The notes: generated by a model from the sequence alone, not told the origin. 64,000 nucleotides of DNA from Fragum whitleyi (GCA_948146395.1 OX411556.1:33509056-33573055); one strand, 5' to 3'. Shown: positions 1 to 11,612, numbered from the stretch's first letter. Made by a program: numbers and translations.

Positions 1-185
1 TGCTGGATTTCTGGAACGAAACGTTCGTTCACCAAAAATGACACGATAAGGCTATGACATTCATTCGGTACTTAAGGTTATTCTTTTCAAAACGAAGCGT
101 GACTGCATTTTAAGAATGATAGGCATCGTCTCTCTGCTGTGCAAATTCCATCGAAATAGGCGAAGAAAGCTTCCCTGGATAACAA

Positions 186-430
186 ATGAGTCTGTGCGTG
201 ACGTTTCCAACAATTTTACTCAGCGCGGGGTAAAAACGTTAAGAAGCGTTGACAACGACACAATGCATTAATAATATATGCTGGCCGCATGAAGATGGAT
301 AAAGACCTTATCTATCTATATCGCGTATAGAGAAAATTCTTGTCAGACAATGCAGATGCACAGGCTGGCCAGAAACTTTGCTTTGCGCACATTTAAAATT
401 GTTGGAAATGTTACGCGCATGCTCAAATAT
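186..430. mobile_element. MITE family F, copy 1
   Basis: A sequence close to GTGCGTGACRTTTCCAACAA near 195 returns as its reverse complement near 398-425, giving terminal inverted repeats of about 30 bases around a ~180-base centre. Four similar elements occur in the window (9418, 22005, 30460, 62025). There is no coding capacity. The repeated size and paired inverted ends support a non-autonomous DNA transposon; the superfamily is not identified. Confidence 0.65.
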
Positions 431-665
431 AATACTATCCGTCTTGAAAGGAAAAAAGACAACATGTTTTCGAAAGAAAGGGTACTTCTCTGGTGCCAGT
501 CTATTAAATCAGTATAAGGAAAATAAACATGGAGTACAGCGTGATATCAAACTCTGATGCTAGCAATATCGTGAGTCGTTTGTCTTTCATGTACACCCCA
601 CGAACAAGCCTTTTCCCTTGATGTATCGAAACAATTATATCTAAAATTCAACCTATGGTGATAGT

Positions 666-1850
666 GGTCAACATAACTGAAAACGCAGTGGATAAGCTTT
701 CTCAGGGCTTAAAACCAGATAAAGCTCCCGCGCCTAGATTAATTGAAGGAATTACACATTGAGATTACTCCTAGCCTCACATAAGAATTTCACTTGCCTT
801 TTGGCACAGGTAAAATACTTGATGATTGGAAACACGCCTCTATTCCATCAGCTTTAAGAAGGAAGTTACGAACACATATTCCTTACTTAGGATTAAAATA
901 ATGGAACACATCATTGTTTCAAATATAAGGTCCTTTTCAATGAACACAGGTTACTCAGCGATTTTCAAAATGGGTTACGGTCCTAGCACAATTGAGAATC
1001 ACAGCTAGTTAGTTTCAATCAAGAACGCTATGGCAGGATTGAATAGGGTTAACAAACAGATATCAGTGGTTATGGACTTTAGCAGAGCAATTGATAAACA
1101 ACGAAAACTGGTTCTAAATCTAAACGTCAACAATTAAATACCCCTATAGGTAGATTTTGCGCGATGAGCCGTGAAATCTACTTTTAACCGTTAGATTCCC
1201 ACTCCATTTTTTCGATTTAGATAAAACAGGCATAAACAACACTTTAAGAAAAGTTACAATTTACCTGTCAAATGGTATTTTTAAATTGTCTTAAATCGTA
1301 AGGTTTACTCATGCACGTATTTTCATAATTGAACAGTTGAAGCCAAGGTATTAGATTCGCTTCCTATCTTATGCTTTTAAGATATACCCAATAAACCTTT
1401 GGTTATGGACTCGGCTCCACGTCATACTCATACATGTAATTTCATAATTGAAGCCTAGGGATTTAATTCAATTCCTATCCTATACTTTAAAGATATATCC
1501 GATAAACCTTTGGTAATGGACTCGGCACCTACGCCACGGCTCAGTTTTGAAAATACATCTATAGTACTCTCTGATGTGCTTCAAGTGTCTTTGCTAAGCC
1601 CCTGTCTCTTTCGTTTTTTTTAATTAATCAGTCATCAAATGGTTCAAATTCCGACTCTATGGGGACGACGCAATTACTTATCTTACAATTAATACCGACG
1701 AAGATGCCCACAAAGTACAAAAATAGATCTCCATTCACTAGACTCTTGGGAAAAATGACTGGGCAACGGAATTTAACCCAGACAAATGCGAATTATTTTA
1801 CAACAATAACACGAAAGAGAACATTATTTCTTTAAGGTTATTTCAATATA
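666..1850 (+). pseudogene. Decayed non-LTR retrotransposon reverse transcriptase, interrupted
   Basis: Scattered frames spell reverse transcriptase landmarks in the right order. KLSQGLKPDKAPAP is near 696-740. KIMEHIIVSNIRSF lies in 895-940. VVMDFSRAIDK, the catalytic-Asp A motif, is near 1068-1100. SDVLQVSLLSPCLF near 1570-1610 matches the usual SGVPQGSVLGPxLF motif. A GDDAITYLTI stretch near 1660-1700 stands for the FADD catalytic motif. Stops and frameshifts are frequent, so it is dead. The motif style is that of Jockey/CR1-like LINEs (inference). Between the A motif and the SGVPQG motif a MITE occupies 1136-1562. Confidence 0.75.
1136..1562. mobile_element. MITE family H, copy 1, inserted in the LINE
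   Basis: It begins TATAGGTAGATTTTGCGCG and resembles 29848-30158 over most of its length, including a GGACTCGGC segment near the right end. Its ends are imperfectly inverted (TATAGGTAGATTTT against AAAATACATCTATA). Inside this copy a ~110-base segment (about 1309-1420) is repeated directly at about 1421-1535; the copy at 29848 has it once. It sits exactly where the LINE reading is broken. Confidence 0.65.
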
Positions 1851-3119
1851 GAATAGTACCAGGGCGGAATGGGAGAGCACTCGGATCTAAGCGCTGTTTT
1901 TAGTCATGAAACCCCGTGTCACGATAGAGTTGATATTCAAATTTTTTAAAAACTTGTTTTTAGTTATTGTAGAGGCTCAACAGAAATACGATTAAAAGTA
2001 AACAAGACTAACCAAATATGGGTCAAAACCAAAAGAAAATGGGGAAAATACACGTACAATACTTACCTTTGTACACGTGTTCATTATCCAAGGAACGAAA
2101 CACTACCACAAATCTTGAAATAATCCATTTTGTGATGACCGTCTAGATTGTTTTCATATACACAGAAATGATTGTTGTTTCTTTTTGAAAACATCACGAG
2201 TAAGATACTGTCAAAAATGTAAGAAGCCTAATAGCTACTGTTTCAAAATAGTGAAATTAAGTTTAGGGTAAACTTCACTTTCAAAATTTATTGCAGTTAT
2301 AACGTGGCGGCTGGTAACCATGCCTTCCTGTTCCAGGACAACCTCAATATTTCATACGAGCCACAAGCTTTCCATCCGTCATAGGCGTACTACTTATCAT
2401 TCGCCCATTTGTTGGAAACAAATAACGCAAGTCACAATGATTTTTATCAAATATCGAATGAAAGCTAACCGCACAAAATATTGACCCTCGATCCCGAGAC
2501 TGAAAGGTGACGGGTTACCGATAGAGCTAGCCGGAAATTGCGTTTCAAAATAGTTCTACCAGTTAAAAATATATTAAAAGTAACTAAAACTATGGTTAAA
2601 TCCGACTTTTTGAGATGATATATTTTACCAGCCCGCATGTTAACGATGACAAAACGATGCAAATTGTTTCAGGGTAACATTTGCAATCAATTTGCACAGC
2701 TTTGTCATTATGAATACAGACCTGCTAGCGTGGTACTTCAACAACTTTAGAAACATATACGCGTTATCCATAAGAAGAATAGAATACACGAGGTGAAACT
2801 GGAACTGATATTCGCCTCGATCAAAACCATTTCCATCGCTCACTCAGCGCTCCATTCTTTTATTCCAAATATAAACATGTGATAAGAAATGTATCATTTC
2901 CACACACACAATCCATCCAAGTATGATGAAAATAATAATAATGGTCTCTAGGACGATTTATGCCGTGCAAGTATAGAACGCATGATTTATTTTGTAACAA
3001 CAAAGACAATAAATATTGCGTGCAATACATTCACCTTATCCGCTAGATTTGATTTTTAGGGGTCACCAGGGTAATGTCCAATCATTTTACAGAGATATTG
3101 ATACGGTTTTCTAGAATTA
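1851..3119. other. No recognised feature
   Basis: AT-rich sequence with only short chance open frames on both strands, no splice-bounded exon with familiar motifs and no repeat shared clearly with the rest of the window. Confidence 0.5.
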
Positions 3120-3475
3120 CAGTTAATACCATCGTGAAATTGATACGCTCACCCAGTACCGAATTTAGGGTATAGAACTAATCGTCCACCTTCATCGACC
3201 TAAATCGTTCAAAATGCTACGAAAAATCAATTATTGCGATGAAATCAGACCGTGATTTTATTAGCTGGTGAGGTCTTTGGAGCGTCTGTATGGTCCATGA
3301 AGACGCACAATTCTATTCTAAGAAAACATTATTAAAATAAGGTTATCGTGAATTTCGTCAAGATTGCATCCCTTTATTATTATTCAAAACTAGCCCATTT
3401 CACTCATTGATTTATTTTCCGGATTAATTTCAAAGTGATTCATCTTTTCAATTTCACGATGTTGTTAACTATGGG
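3120..3475. mobile_element. MITE family A, diverged copy
   Basis: The left end (ACAGTTAATACCATCGTGAA) and the right end (TTCACGATGTTGTTAACT) are the two inverted termini seen in the intact family A copies at 12331-12774 and 61508-61942. The centre is diverged. The right end also forms the start of the triplicated block that follows. Confidence 0.5.
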
Positions 3476-5630
3476 CGTTTTACTGTGTTTATCACGGCGG
3501 AGAATCACGTGACTTAACAATTCAGAAAATCGTCAATTATTTCGTCAACTAATTTTAAAAAATATCAGAAATTTTGCTGAGTGTGTCAGTTTTTTTTATC
3601 ATCTGCAGATAAAAAAGTGATTGACGACCAAGTAAATTTTTACCTGGTCGTAAATAACTTTTTATCAGCAGACTTTCGGAAAATTATCCTCATCCAGCTA
3701 ATTTCTGATATTTTTTAAACTTCTCTGCCTCAAAACTTTTTTTTGAAATCGGTCAAGTATTTACAGAAATAATGAAAAATATCGTGAAATATTTGTCACG
3801 TGATTCCCCGCCGTATTGTTACAGGTCGTATTCTTAGAGATATGATGTAGAACTGCAAAAATAAAATCCGTGAAAGAGGCTGTCTTTTATTCTGTCCATG
3901 CATTGATTGTCAAGCAGAGGAAATGAGCCTGGAATACTATCTTTTATAATATCGCGATAATAAGGTGAGTGAGTATGCTATTGATATTTTACATTGTTAT
4001 ATTGAGAGGATAAATCTAACCCCTAACACAAAAAAGACCTTTACATGGGTGGAATATTGATATTCCTTATTGTTTTGTTTGACTTGAAACGTAGAAAAAG
4101 CGAGACCCGTTTCGCTCATTCATTTTCAATCCAGTTTCATTTCAAAGTGATAAATGTTTTCAATTTCACGATGTTGTTAACTTTAGATGTTTTACTGTGT
4201 TTATCACAACGGAGGGTCACGTGACTCGATTTTTTTTAGAAAATCTTTAAAATTATTCCGCCAATATTTAAGCAATATGTATTCGGCTTGAAGTAGAGAA
4301 TGCGAATAAATATCAGAAGTTTTGCTGAGTGTGTCAGTTTTTTTTAATAATCTGCCGATAAAAAAAAGTGATTGATGACCAAGTAAAATTGTACTTGGTC
4401 GTCAATTACTTTTCTATCAGAAGACATTTGGGAAATTTTCTTTATCCAGCTAATTCTGGACGTTTTCCGCCATCTCTGCTTGATTCTTTTTTTTTTTTTT
4501 TTTTTCAAATCGGCCAAGTTTTTACAGAATTTTTGAAAAATATCGTAGAATGTGTGGCACGTGATTCCCCGTCGTATTTATACGGGTCGTATTCTTAAAG
4601 ATATGATGTAGAACTGCAATAATAAAATCCGTGAAAGAGGCTGTCTTTTATTCTGTCCATGCATTGATTGTCAAGCAGAGGAAATGAGCCTGGAATACTA
4701 CCTTTTATAATAACGCGATAATAAGGTGAATGAGTATGCTATTGATATTTTACATTGTTATATGGAGAGGATAAATCTAACCCCTAACACACACAAAAAA
4801 AAGACCTTTACATGGGTAGAATATTGATATTTCTTATTGTTTTGTTTGACTTGAAACGTAGAAAAAGCGAGACCCGTTTCGCTCATTCATTTTCAATCCA
4901 GTTTCATTTCAAAGTGATAAATGTTTTCAATTTCACGATGTTGTTAACTTTAGATGTTTTACTGTGTTTATCACAACGGAGGGTCACGTGACTCGATTTT
5001 TTTTAGAAAATCTTTAAAATTATTCCGCCAATATTTAAGCAATATGTATTCGGCTTGAAGTAGAGAATGCGAATAAATATCAGAAGTTTTGCTGAGTGTG
5101 TCAGTTTTTTTTAATAATCTGCCGATAAAAAAAAGTGATTGATGACCAAGTAAAATTGTACTTGGTCGTCAATTACTTTTCTATCAGAAGACATTTGGGA
5201 AATTTTCTTTATCCAGCTAATTCTGGACGTTTTCCGCCATCTCTGCTTGATTCTTTTTTTTTTTTTTTTTTTTCAAATCGGCCAAGTTTTTACAGAATTT
5301 TTGAAAAATATCGTAGAATGTGTGGCACGTGATTCCCCGTCGTATTTATACGGGTCGTATTCTTAAAGATATGATGTAGAACTGCAATAATAAAATCCGT
5401 GAAAGAGGCTGTCTTTTATTCTGTCCATGCATTGATTGTCAAGCAGAGGAAATGAGCCTGGAATACTACCTTTTATAATAACGCGATAATAAGGTGAATG
5501 AGTATGCTATTGATATTTTACATTGTTATATGGAGAGGATAAATCTAACCCCTAACACACACAAAAAAAAAGACCTTTACATGGGTGGAATATTGATATT
5601 TCTTATTGTTTTGTTTGACTTGAAACGTAG
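3400..5630. repeat. Triplicated ~0.7-kb block
   Basis: Three head-to-tail copies lie at about 3400-4094, 4095-4861 and 4862-5630. Copies 2 and 3 are nearly identical with a 767-base period; they differ mainly in a poly-T run, a short CA/A run and a few bases. Copy 1 is older and lacks some internal bases. Each copy contains a foldback core flanked by CACGTGA motifs (TCACGTGACT on the left, GTCACGTGATTCCCCG or GGCACGTGATTCCCCG on the right) with a central inverted pair around GTGATTGAYGACCAAG. A single piece like the right part of the block recurs at 15990-16125. Open frames of 65-76 codons inside are repeat sequence, not genes. Confidence 0.85.
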
Positions 5631-5699
5631 AGAAAAGGGAATTCTGTGCTGTGAATCAATTGAAGAGCAGTTTTTCCCTTTTCCAATTGTTGTGTTTAA

Positions 5700-6185
5700 T
5701 GTGTCAAAATAAAAATTTTCACTGCAAAGTACATTTACTAGACCAAGAGTAAATATACTTTCTCAAAGAGTACATCGTCGAATATAAGATTAAGGGCAGA
5801 AGTGCTATTTGATAATATTTTCTATAATAAGGTATAATATAATTTTAAAATCTAACTGGACAATATTGGCCTTTTCTTCATAACACAGCGGGATTATTCA
5901 GCTGAATTAGATCAAACATTTTTTTTTTATTTACACTTTTTTTTCACGCGGCATATAAAATCACGGGTACATGGTATTTTTCTGTATGTATTGATAAAAA
6001 ATAAAGTTGGCAGGATATTTATTTTCATTCTGTGAAGTTATTTTCAAAAATATTATTTTAATTTTGTGACGTTGCTTGAGCTTTTGCATTTTAACGACCT
6101 TCCTTTAAAGATCTTTTCCTAAATTCTCGGGTAAATGAAGAATTAAGCATCTCATTTTGTAGAAATCAATTTAGGTGCCTTTCTC
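5700..6185. other. No recognised feature
   Basis: Very AT-rich with T and A runs; no gene, paired inverted ends or shared repeat seen. Confidence 0.45.
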
Positions 6186-6189
6186 TTTT

Positions 6190-6395
6190 CAGGGCTTTCC
6201 GACTATTTGTCTCTCACCAATAGGTTGATAATCGTAGACCTATGTGAGATAGCAGCTGGAGGCAAGGAAAGAATGTGATGGTTATACTGGTGAGAGAAAT
6301 ACCAGGAATCCATTGTTAGGTGCTCCAGTCGCCGAGATATAACTGAAATAATGTTGAAAGCGGCGTTAAACTCCATTCAATCAATCAATCTTTTC
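6190..6395 (+). mobile_element. SINE body, headless copy
   Basis: It carries the conserved SINE body of this window: GACTATTTGTCTCTCACCAA, then ACCTATGTGAGATAGCAGCT, CCAGGAATCCATTGTTAGGT, GCCGAGATATAACTGAA and a tail rich in TCAA. The tRNA-like head is missing, so it is 5'-truncated. Full copies are at 7935, 44948 and (minus strand) 51295. Confidence 0.75.
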
Positions 6396-6849
6396 AGGAC
6401 GCGAGCGTTTAACAGGCTTCTTCTTCCGAATCAGAAGACTGACAACCTATGTTTGTCAAATATTATCTGATTGAATATATGAAAATATCTTGTTCATGGC
6501 ATGCATAGAAAGATCTATGTAATGAAGTTTTTTCTCAGGTGAGAGATCCACTATCAACGGTCCTCTTGTTTTATTTTTAGATTTCAATTCAAATCCCCTT
6601 CCCCGGTCGACAAATATAGAATCAATACATATATCATGTTTATATTTATCATTTGTTAACTTGAAGGTATTTGAATAAATTTTTAACCAATCTTAAAGAT
6701 ATATAACCACTTATTTTGGCCGGTAAGAGCATCGTTATTTTTTATAAGCGTTTGGTAAGAGTGTTTATTCAAATCTGCTTTGGTCATATAGAGAACAAAT
6801 AATGACTGATTGATGGGTTATGAGTCATTTGTAAAATAGATTAATCAAT

Positions 6850-7470
6850 TAGCATATCTTATTTATGAACAAATGACTTCACTGCGTTGCGGATGCTGTA
6901 ATAATCTAAAAAGTTTAGCTTTCCGTTTAATAATTCATTGAAATAGATATACGTTTTCAAATTGCGATTATCACCGAAAAGATCTTTAACTAGCCTAATT
7001 CCTCGTTTGTAAAGATGATTATTGCAGATATGTTTTGAGTCAATAGTTATTTTATCGTTGTAAAAAATTGGTATATGAAGCATGTGTGTGTAATTTTCCT
7101 GTGGAAGATTTTCTATATACTCAATAAAAGATTTTAAAACATCGACCCAGAATGCATTAGTAAGCCTTTTCAAAGTAGTTACGCAGTACATTTTACCACA
7201 ATTTAAAATCATATTGAAATTCATGAAAATGGTAGCTTACTTATAACATGTGTTATTATGGTGCGTTATCATGTTTTTCAACCATTTTATCTTCATACTT
7301 TTAATAAATTTATCAAGGTCTGGTACCTTGAGTCCGCCTTCGTCATATGATTTTACTACTATCGAAGATTTAATTTTCGGTCGTCCGTCCCAAATGAAAT
7401 TTGTAAATAGCTCATTTATTGTCTTCAGATACTCAGAAGACGGTGTTGGTAAACTAAAACTAAGATCTAC
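6850..7470 (-). pseudogene. C-terminal fragment of an L1/Tx1-like LINE polyprotein
   Basis: Read on the minus strand, 7420-7240 gives FIWDGRPKIKSSIVVKSYDE then GGLKVPDLDKFIKSMKIKWL. This is the WxGKPxKIKR...GGLKMPD pattern found just after the reverse transcriptase core of L1/Tx1-like LINEs. After one stop near 7239 the same frame continues for about 121 codons (7224-6859) with NAFWVDVLKSFIEY, the usual NPFWxDV segment, and HLYKRGIRLVKDLF, the typical WYxKGIxxxxDLL segment. The body upstream is absent, as expected for a 5'-truncated LINE. Only one stop breaks about 190 codons, so it is younger than the LINE at 666. Confidence 0.75.
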
Positions 7471-7559
7471 AAAGTCGTCGTCAATCGTGTGTCGTCAATT
7501 GTGTGTCGACAACTTTCTTCTCCTGAACCACTTGATCTATTTCAATGATTTTTTTCCGG

Positions 7560-7932
7560 AATAATACTTAGGTGAGCCTCTTCGAAAATTGTTCGTGAAA
7601 CTTTAATTGAGCCCCAAATATGGATGTAGAGCTTATTTTGACCCTAAAATATGTTACGTCTTCTCCTGAGTAAGTAAAAGGCAAATTTGAACCAAACTTT
7701 GCAGAATTATTCCTTGGGCGACAATATCCAAATATGGTCCGTGAAATTTAAATCCCCTCCCCCTCTAAAAATGAGCGTGGCAAGGCGGGGCCAATTTTGA
7801 CCTTTAAATCTTTGATTTTTTTTTCAATTACCAATTGGTCGATTTCAACTGAAGTTGTCAAAAATGATTCTTAGGTGACCATTTTCTAAACTTGTTAACC
7901 TGGAAATCTTTTAAAAGACTTCTTTTCAGAAA
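7560..7932. repeat. Dispersed repeat with internal ~150-base units
   Basis: Phrases such as GAGCCCCAAATATGG, GAACCAAACTTTGCAGAA and a C-rich TCCCCTCCCCCTCT segment recur with a loose period. This style resembles the arrays at 13080-14265 and 58400-58990. No coding content. Confidence 0.4.
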
Positions 7933-7934
7933 CC

Positions 7935-8215
7935 ATTCAGAGCAGCCGCCGCCAAAGCGCAATGGAAGCGCGTCGGACTATCATTCAATAGAACCCGGGT
8001 TTGATTCCTTGCTGCGGCACTCATACTTTTCGACTTTTTGTCTTCAACCAATAGTTTGATTATCGTGGACCTTTATGGGATAGCAGCTGGGGTCAAGGAA
8101 AGGATAAAAAAGTTATACTGGTGTATGGTATATGGAATCAATTGTTTGGTGCTACAGCCGCCGCGGTATAGCTGAAAGGTTGTTGAAAACGGCGTAAAAC
8201 CTCATTTTTAAACAA
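7935..8215 (+). mobile_element. tRNA-derived SINE, full copy
   Basis: A tRNA-like head has an A-box-like stretch (AGCGCAATGGAAGCG) and a B box (GGGTTTGATTCC), ending in GCTGCGGCACTCAT. It is followed by the shared body (CAACCAATAGTTTGATTATC, GATAGCAGCTGGGGTCAAGG, GCCGCGGTATAGCTGAAA) and an A-rich tail of CAAA units near 8205-8225. Pol III internal promoter boxes plus a conserved body define a SINE. Confidence 0.8.
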
Positions 8216-8479
8216 ACAAACCAAATCAGAGCAATTCAACCAAACTTTTCTTCTTACTTATTCATATAATTTGGATTGACCTCCAAATATTGGCATTTTG
8301 GAGTATTTAGACCTTTCTTTTTAATGCAGTTTTCTTCTGGTTGATCTGTATTATTTATATGAGCGATTTATGGCCATTTCTACCCTCTTGTTTTATTTGA
8401 ATTATTATTGAAAACTTGACAATAGAGAAATATCCATAAGGTACCCAAAGTCTTTGTCTTTAAATCATTCAAACACAAT

Positions 8480-8902
8480 ACTTCTATTTCTTTAATGCTT
8501 TTCGGTGGTTTATCAAGAAATAACGGTAGATTATCACTTGATAATCTTACCACAAAAGCAGTGAAATTATCAAAATTTTATTCCCTGCTTTTGTGCATTT
8601 CACCCTATCTGACGTCATCTATGCGGGTCGATATAAGTGACGTCACAATGAACGTTGCATAGCAATCACGTATAAAATGACGCGCTAAATATGTCCTGGA
8701 AATTTCACATTTTGTCTCATTTTTGCATTAAAGAAATAGAATAATCGTTTGTTTTTCGAGTAAGATCGATTGATATTTCATTTCGTGAACAACAAAAGCT
8801 ATATTTTCACTCGTGGCTCTGCCACTCGTGAAAATATAGCTTTTGATGTTCACTTAATATAATACAAATCGATCTTACACTGAAACAAACGATTATCCTC
8901 TA
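8480..8902. mobile_element. Foldback MITE family B, copy 1
   Basis: The left part has GGTGGTTTATCAAGAAATAA, an inverted ATCACTTGATAATCTTACC segment and two CRE-like motifs (TGACGTCATC, TGACGTCACA). The right part is a long hairpin: AATAATCGTTTG...AGCTATATTTTCACTCGTGG pairs with CCACTCGTGAAAATATAGCT...CAAACGATTAT. Other copies: 19299, 37650, 46311 and 54500 (long), 27395, 43790 and 48110 (partial). Confidence 0.75.
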
Positions 8903-8929
8903 TATGACACCCCTCTAAAAAGAAAGTTA

Positions 8930-9320
8930 CAGTTGATAACATCATGAAATTGACAATACGAGTAGTTTTTTAATGGAATTGAGTGAAAGTGATAATCGAA
9001 TTTTGAATTGTTTTTAAAGGGAGGTAAAACAAAATCGACAATGTCGTCTAGTTGAACAAAATTAGGAACATTTTAACCTTCGTTTTAAAAAATATTTACA
9101 TAATTTCTCATTTTGTGTCTTCGCGGACAAATCAGACGTTAAAAAATCAACACCAGCAAATCATAATAAATCAATTATTTGATTTATTTGAATGAAATTT
9201 TTCAGCGTTTTTGAATGATTGTCCGGAGCGAGTGCTTGGAATGAATTATTTGAGCGCTGAGCGAGTGATTTTGAATGGTTTTGATTGAAATGATTGCCAA
9301 TTTGATGTGATTAACTATAG
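8930..9320. mobile_element. MITE family A copy
   Basis: The left end is AGTTGATAACATCATGAAAT and the right end CAATTTGATGTGATTAACTA. The internal GGGAGGTAAAACAAAATCGA and GAGCGCTGAGCGAGTGATTT phrases match the better copies at 12331 and 61508. Confidence 0.65.
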
Positions 9321-9417
9321 GGAATTAATTGTGAAATGGATAAGTTGCTTGTTACAAGCATTTGGTGCATTTCCCACATTTACTTTAGAAAGACCGAACA
9401 TATAAATTTTCGCAACC

Positions 9418-9605
9418 TTTGAAATGAGCATGTGCGTGACATTTCCAATAATTTCGCATACTGAAAGGAAAGGTCTTTATCGCTCATTAGGCGGTTAGCA
9501 TATATTATTTTGCATTAAGTCGATGTCTACACTGCTCAAAGCTTGTACATCCCGCGCGTGTGAAATTAATTGAAATGTAATGCACGGGCTCAAATGTCAT
9601 CTACA
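9418..9605. mobile_element. MITE family F, diverged copy
   Basis: The left end GAGCATGTGCGTGACATTTC is intact. The right end is decayed (TTGAAATGTAATGCACGGGC) but still complementary in outline. Confidence 0.5.
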
Positions 9606-10225
9606 TGATATTTCAATTTGGACCGAGTGAAATATAATGCGTTCCTAATTGGTGGGTTCGAACTCTATAATCAAATCTTAGAGAACAGTCCTATGCGTTT
9701 GGTTTTGAAAGTTTTTGTTTAAAAATTATTTGACATTAGACATTTTATACTGTACAGAATACAAAGGTTTGGTGGGTTGAGTATTACCGTTTGAATTTCG
9801 GACGAAATCATGTTAAAGCATAGTCTAAGGGAATCAACTGTTGAGATTTAATCGGCTGTAAATTTTCCTATGGCTACATGTACAAATTTCTAAAAGTTTA
9901 GTAGGCTAGCCCAGATAATACAAAACAAATCGATTTTAGAATGATCAGATTTCAAAGAATTTACAGACGTTATTTCAATGTACGTTGAAATTGAAAAGAG
10001 ACTGAAACATATTGAAGAAAACATTTACAAAACAGGAGAGATCTTTGGAAGCCTCTCAATTGATTAAGCTGCATATAAAATGTTTGGAAAATGGTAACAC
10101 AAAAAGGTCAAATCATTTATTCCTTTTAGGGTACAACATTTTTCTCTCTTTCTTATAAATAACGCATTTTCAATTTTTTTATAGAATTGGACTGTATTTC
10201 TTTTTTCAATCAAATCGATTTTAAT
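9606..10225. other. No recognised feature
   Basis: AT-rich; no gene or clear repeat recognised. Confidence 0.4.
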
Positions 10226-10229
10226 CAGA

Positions 10230-10405
10230 AAGTCGAAAAATCGTAGACTTATGTGGGCAAACAGCTGGAGGCTATGAATGGGTGTCATGGAAGTGTTGTT
10301 GTGAGAATACCAGGAATCCATTGTTAGGTTCTCCAGCCACCGCAATATAGCCGAAAGATTGTTGAAAGCGGCGTAAAACCCCATTCAAACAAACATTCTA
10401 ACAAA
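10230..10405 (+). mobile_element. SINE body, headless copy
   Basis: It carries CGTAGACTTATGTGGGCAAA, CCAGGAATCCATTGTTAGGT, CCGCAATATAGCCGAAAG and a tail of CAAACA units. The head is absent. A 106-codon minus-strand frame through it is chance. Confidence 0.7.
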
Positions 10406-10734
10406 CAATTAGATCAGATAATACTGTGATTATTTTTTTGCATATACCTCATACAAAATCCTTTCATGACACAGGTTTTTATATCCACACATAACTACTA
10501 TTAATAACATCGTGAAATTCACAAACTAAATGAAAATGGAATTGAATGGGGGTGAGATAAGAGAGCTGAATGAACCAAGAGGATCATTGGCTCCTAAGCG
10601 CTCACCTGGGACATTTAGTTGTCAGAGGTGGCAAAGTGTAACTTATTTGAATTTCATAACTGGCTCATCAAAAGTCCAATGTATCAAGAAGATAAACATT
10701 CCGATTACATGTCAAGACACTTGAGTCAAATATA

Positions 10735-11400
10735 TTACCTCTTCAGTACTAAAAGATGAGATTTTCAAGATTTGAAGAGGTGTCCTAGTTTTTGATCATC
10801 ATTTTAACTTGTCCAAGATTTCAAGACAAACATTCTGACAAAATGTTCAAACAAATATATGTGACCCGTCACGCAAAAAGAGACCATCTGGATAGTGAGT
10901 AAATGGCGCAGACTGCGCACCTAAGGTTGATCTGTACTGTAATCAATCTCTTTTTTGAATAATCAATGTACGGAGTTCCCAGATGGCTCCTTTTTGTATG
11001 ACGGGTCACAAATATATTTTCCTAAATTTGACCCATTGGCCTCATTCTCAAGACACTTGGGCCAGAAATATGGCCTCTAAAGATTTTTCTTATATTTTAC
11101 CCCTTGACCACATTTTTGTCCCATTTGACCTGATTTCGAAATTGCCCGCAATTTGTTGGAGACAAACATTCTGACGAAGTTTCAAGATATTTGGGCTAAA
11201 ATTGTTGCCTCTGGAGTGCGCACACGGTTATTCAAAGATTTGACCTTGAACTCATTTTTTATCCCAATTTCGAACATGACCGAGACTTGATGGAGATAAA
11301 CATTCTGTCCAAGGATCAAGATATTTGGGCATAATATTTGGCCTCTAGAGTGCACACAAGAAGTTGAGCGGACGTCGAACGTACGAAATGCTCATGGAGA
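10735..11400. repeat. Array of ~150-base imperfect repeats, interrupted by a MITE
   Basis: Phrases like GACAAACATTCTGAC, AAGTTTCAAGATATTTGGGC, GCCTCTAGAGTGCACAC and TTTGACC recur about every 150 bases. The same array type appears at 15600-15850 and 23740-24600. The 155-base element at 10857-11012 is inserted in it. Confidence 0.65.
10857..11012. mobile_element. MITE family E, short copy
   Basis: TATGTGACCCGTCACGCAAA at the left faces ATGACGGGTCACAAATAT at the right; the inner GACCATCTGG and CCAGATGGCTCC also pair. The host array resumes on the other side, so this is a nested insertion. Confidence 0.75.
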
Positions 11401-11412
11401 GCTAAAAAGGGA

Positions 11413-11612
11413 GGTTATCCGATATCACTAGTTTTGTTCAAGATGAACAAAATTAGCGATTTTCATTACCTGCCTTCAATAAAATATTCATAACAATAAG
11501 CATTCTTTAAATAGCTTTCTATGTCTTCACAGCCCAATCAGGCGCTTAAATAATTCCTTTAAGTAAGTGAATGAGTGTTTGGAATGGATTGAGCGCTGAG
11601 TGAGCTTTTCCT
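11413..11612. mobile_element. MITE family A fragment
   Basis: It holds the family's central palindrome (TTTTGTTCAAGATGAACAAAA) with TTACCTGCCTTCAATAAAAT, and the GAGCGCTGAGTGAGC phrase. Both outer ends are missing. Confidence 0.6.

Noticed and set aside
4368..5332. Two nearly identical frames of 76 and 65 codons
   Set aside because: They are the same stretch of the duplicated block, include a poly-T run and cover a foldback; no protein character.
6859..7224. Independent 121-codon minus-strand gene
   Set aside because: The sequence continues the LINE frame that lies just upstream past one stop; it is a retrotransposon C-terminal piece.
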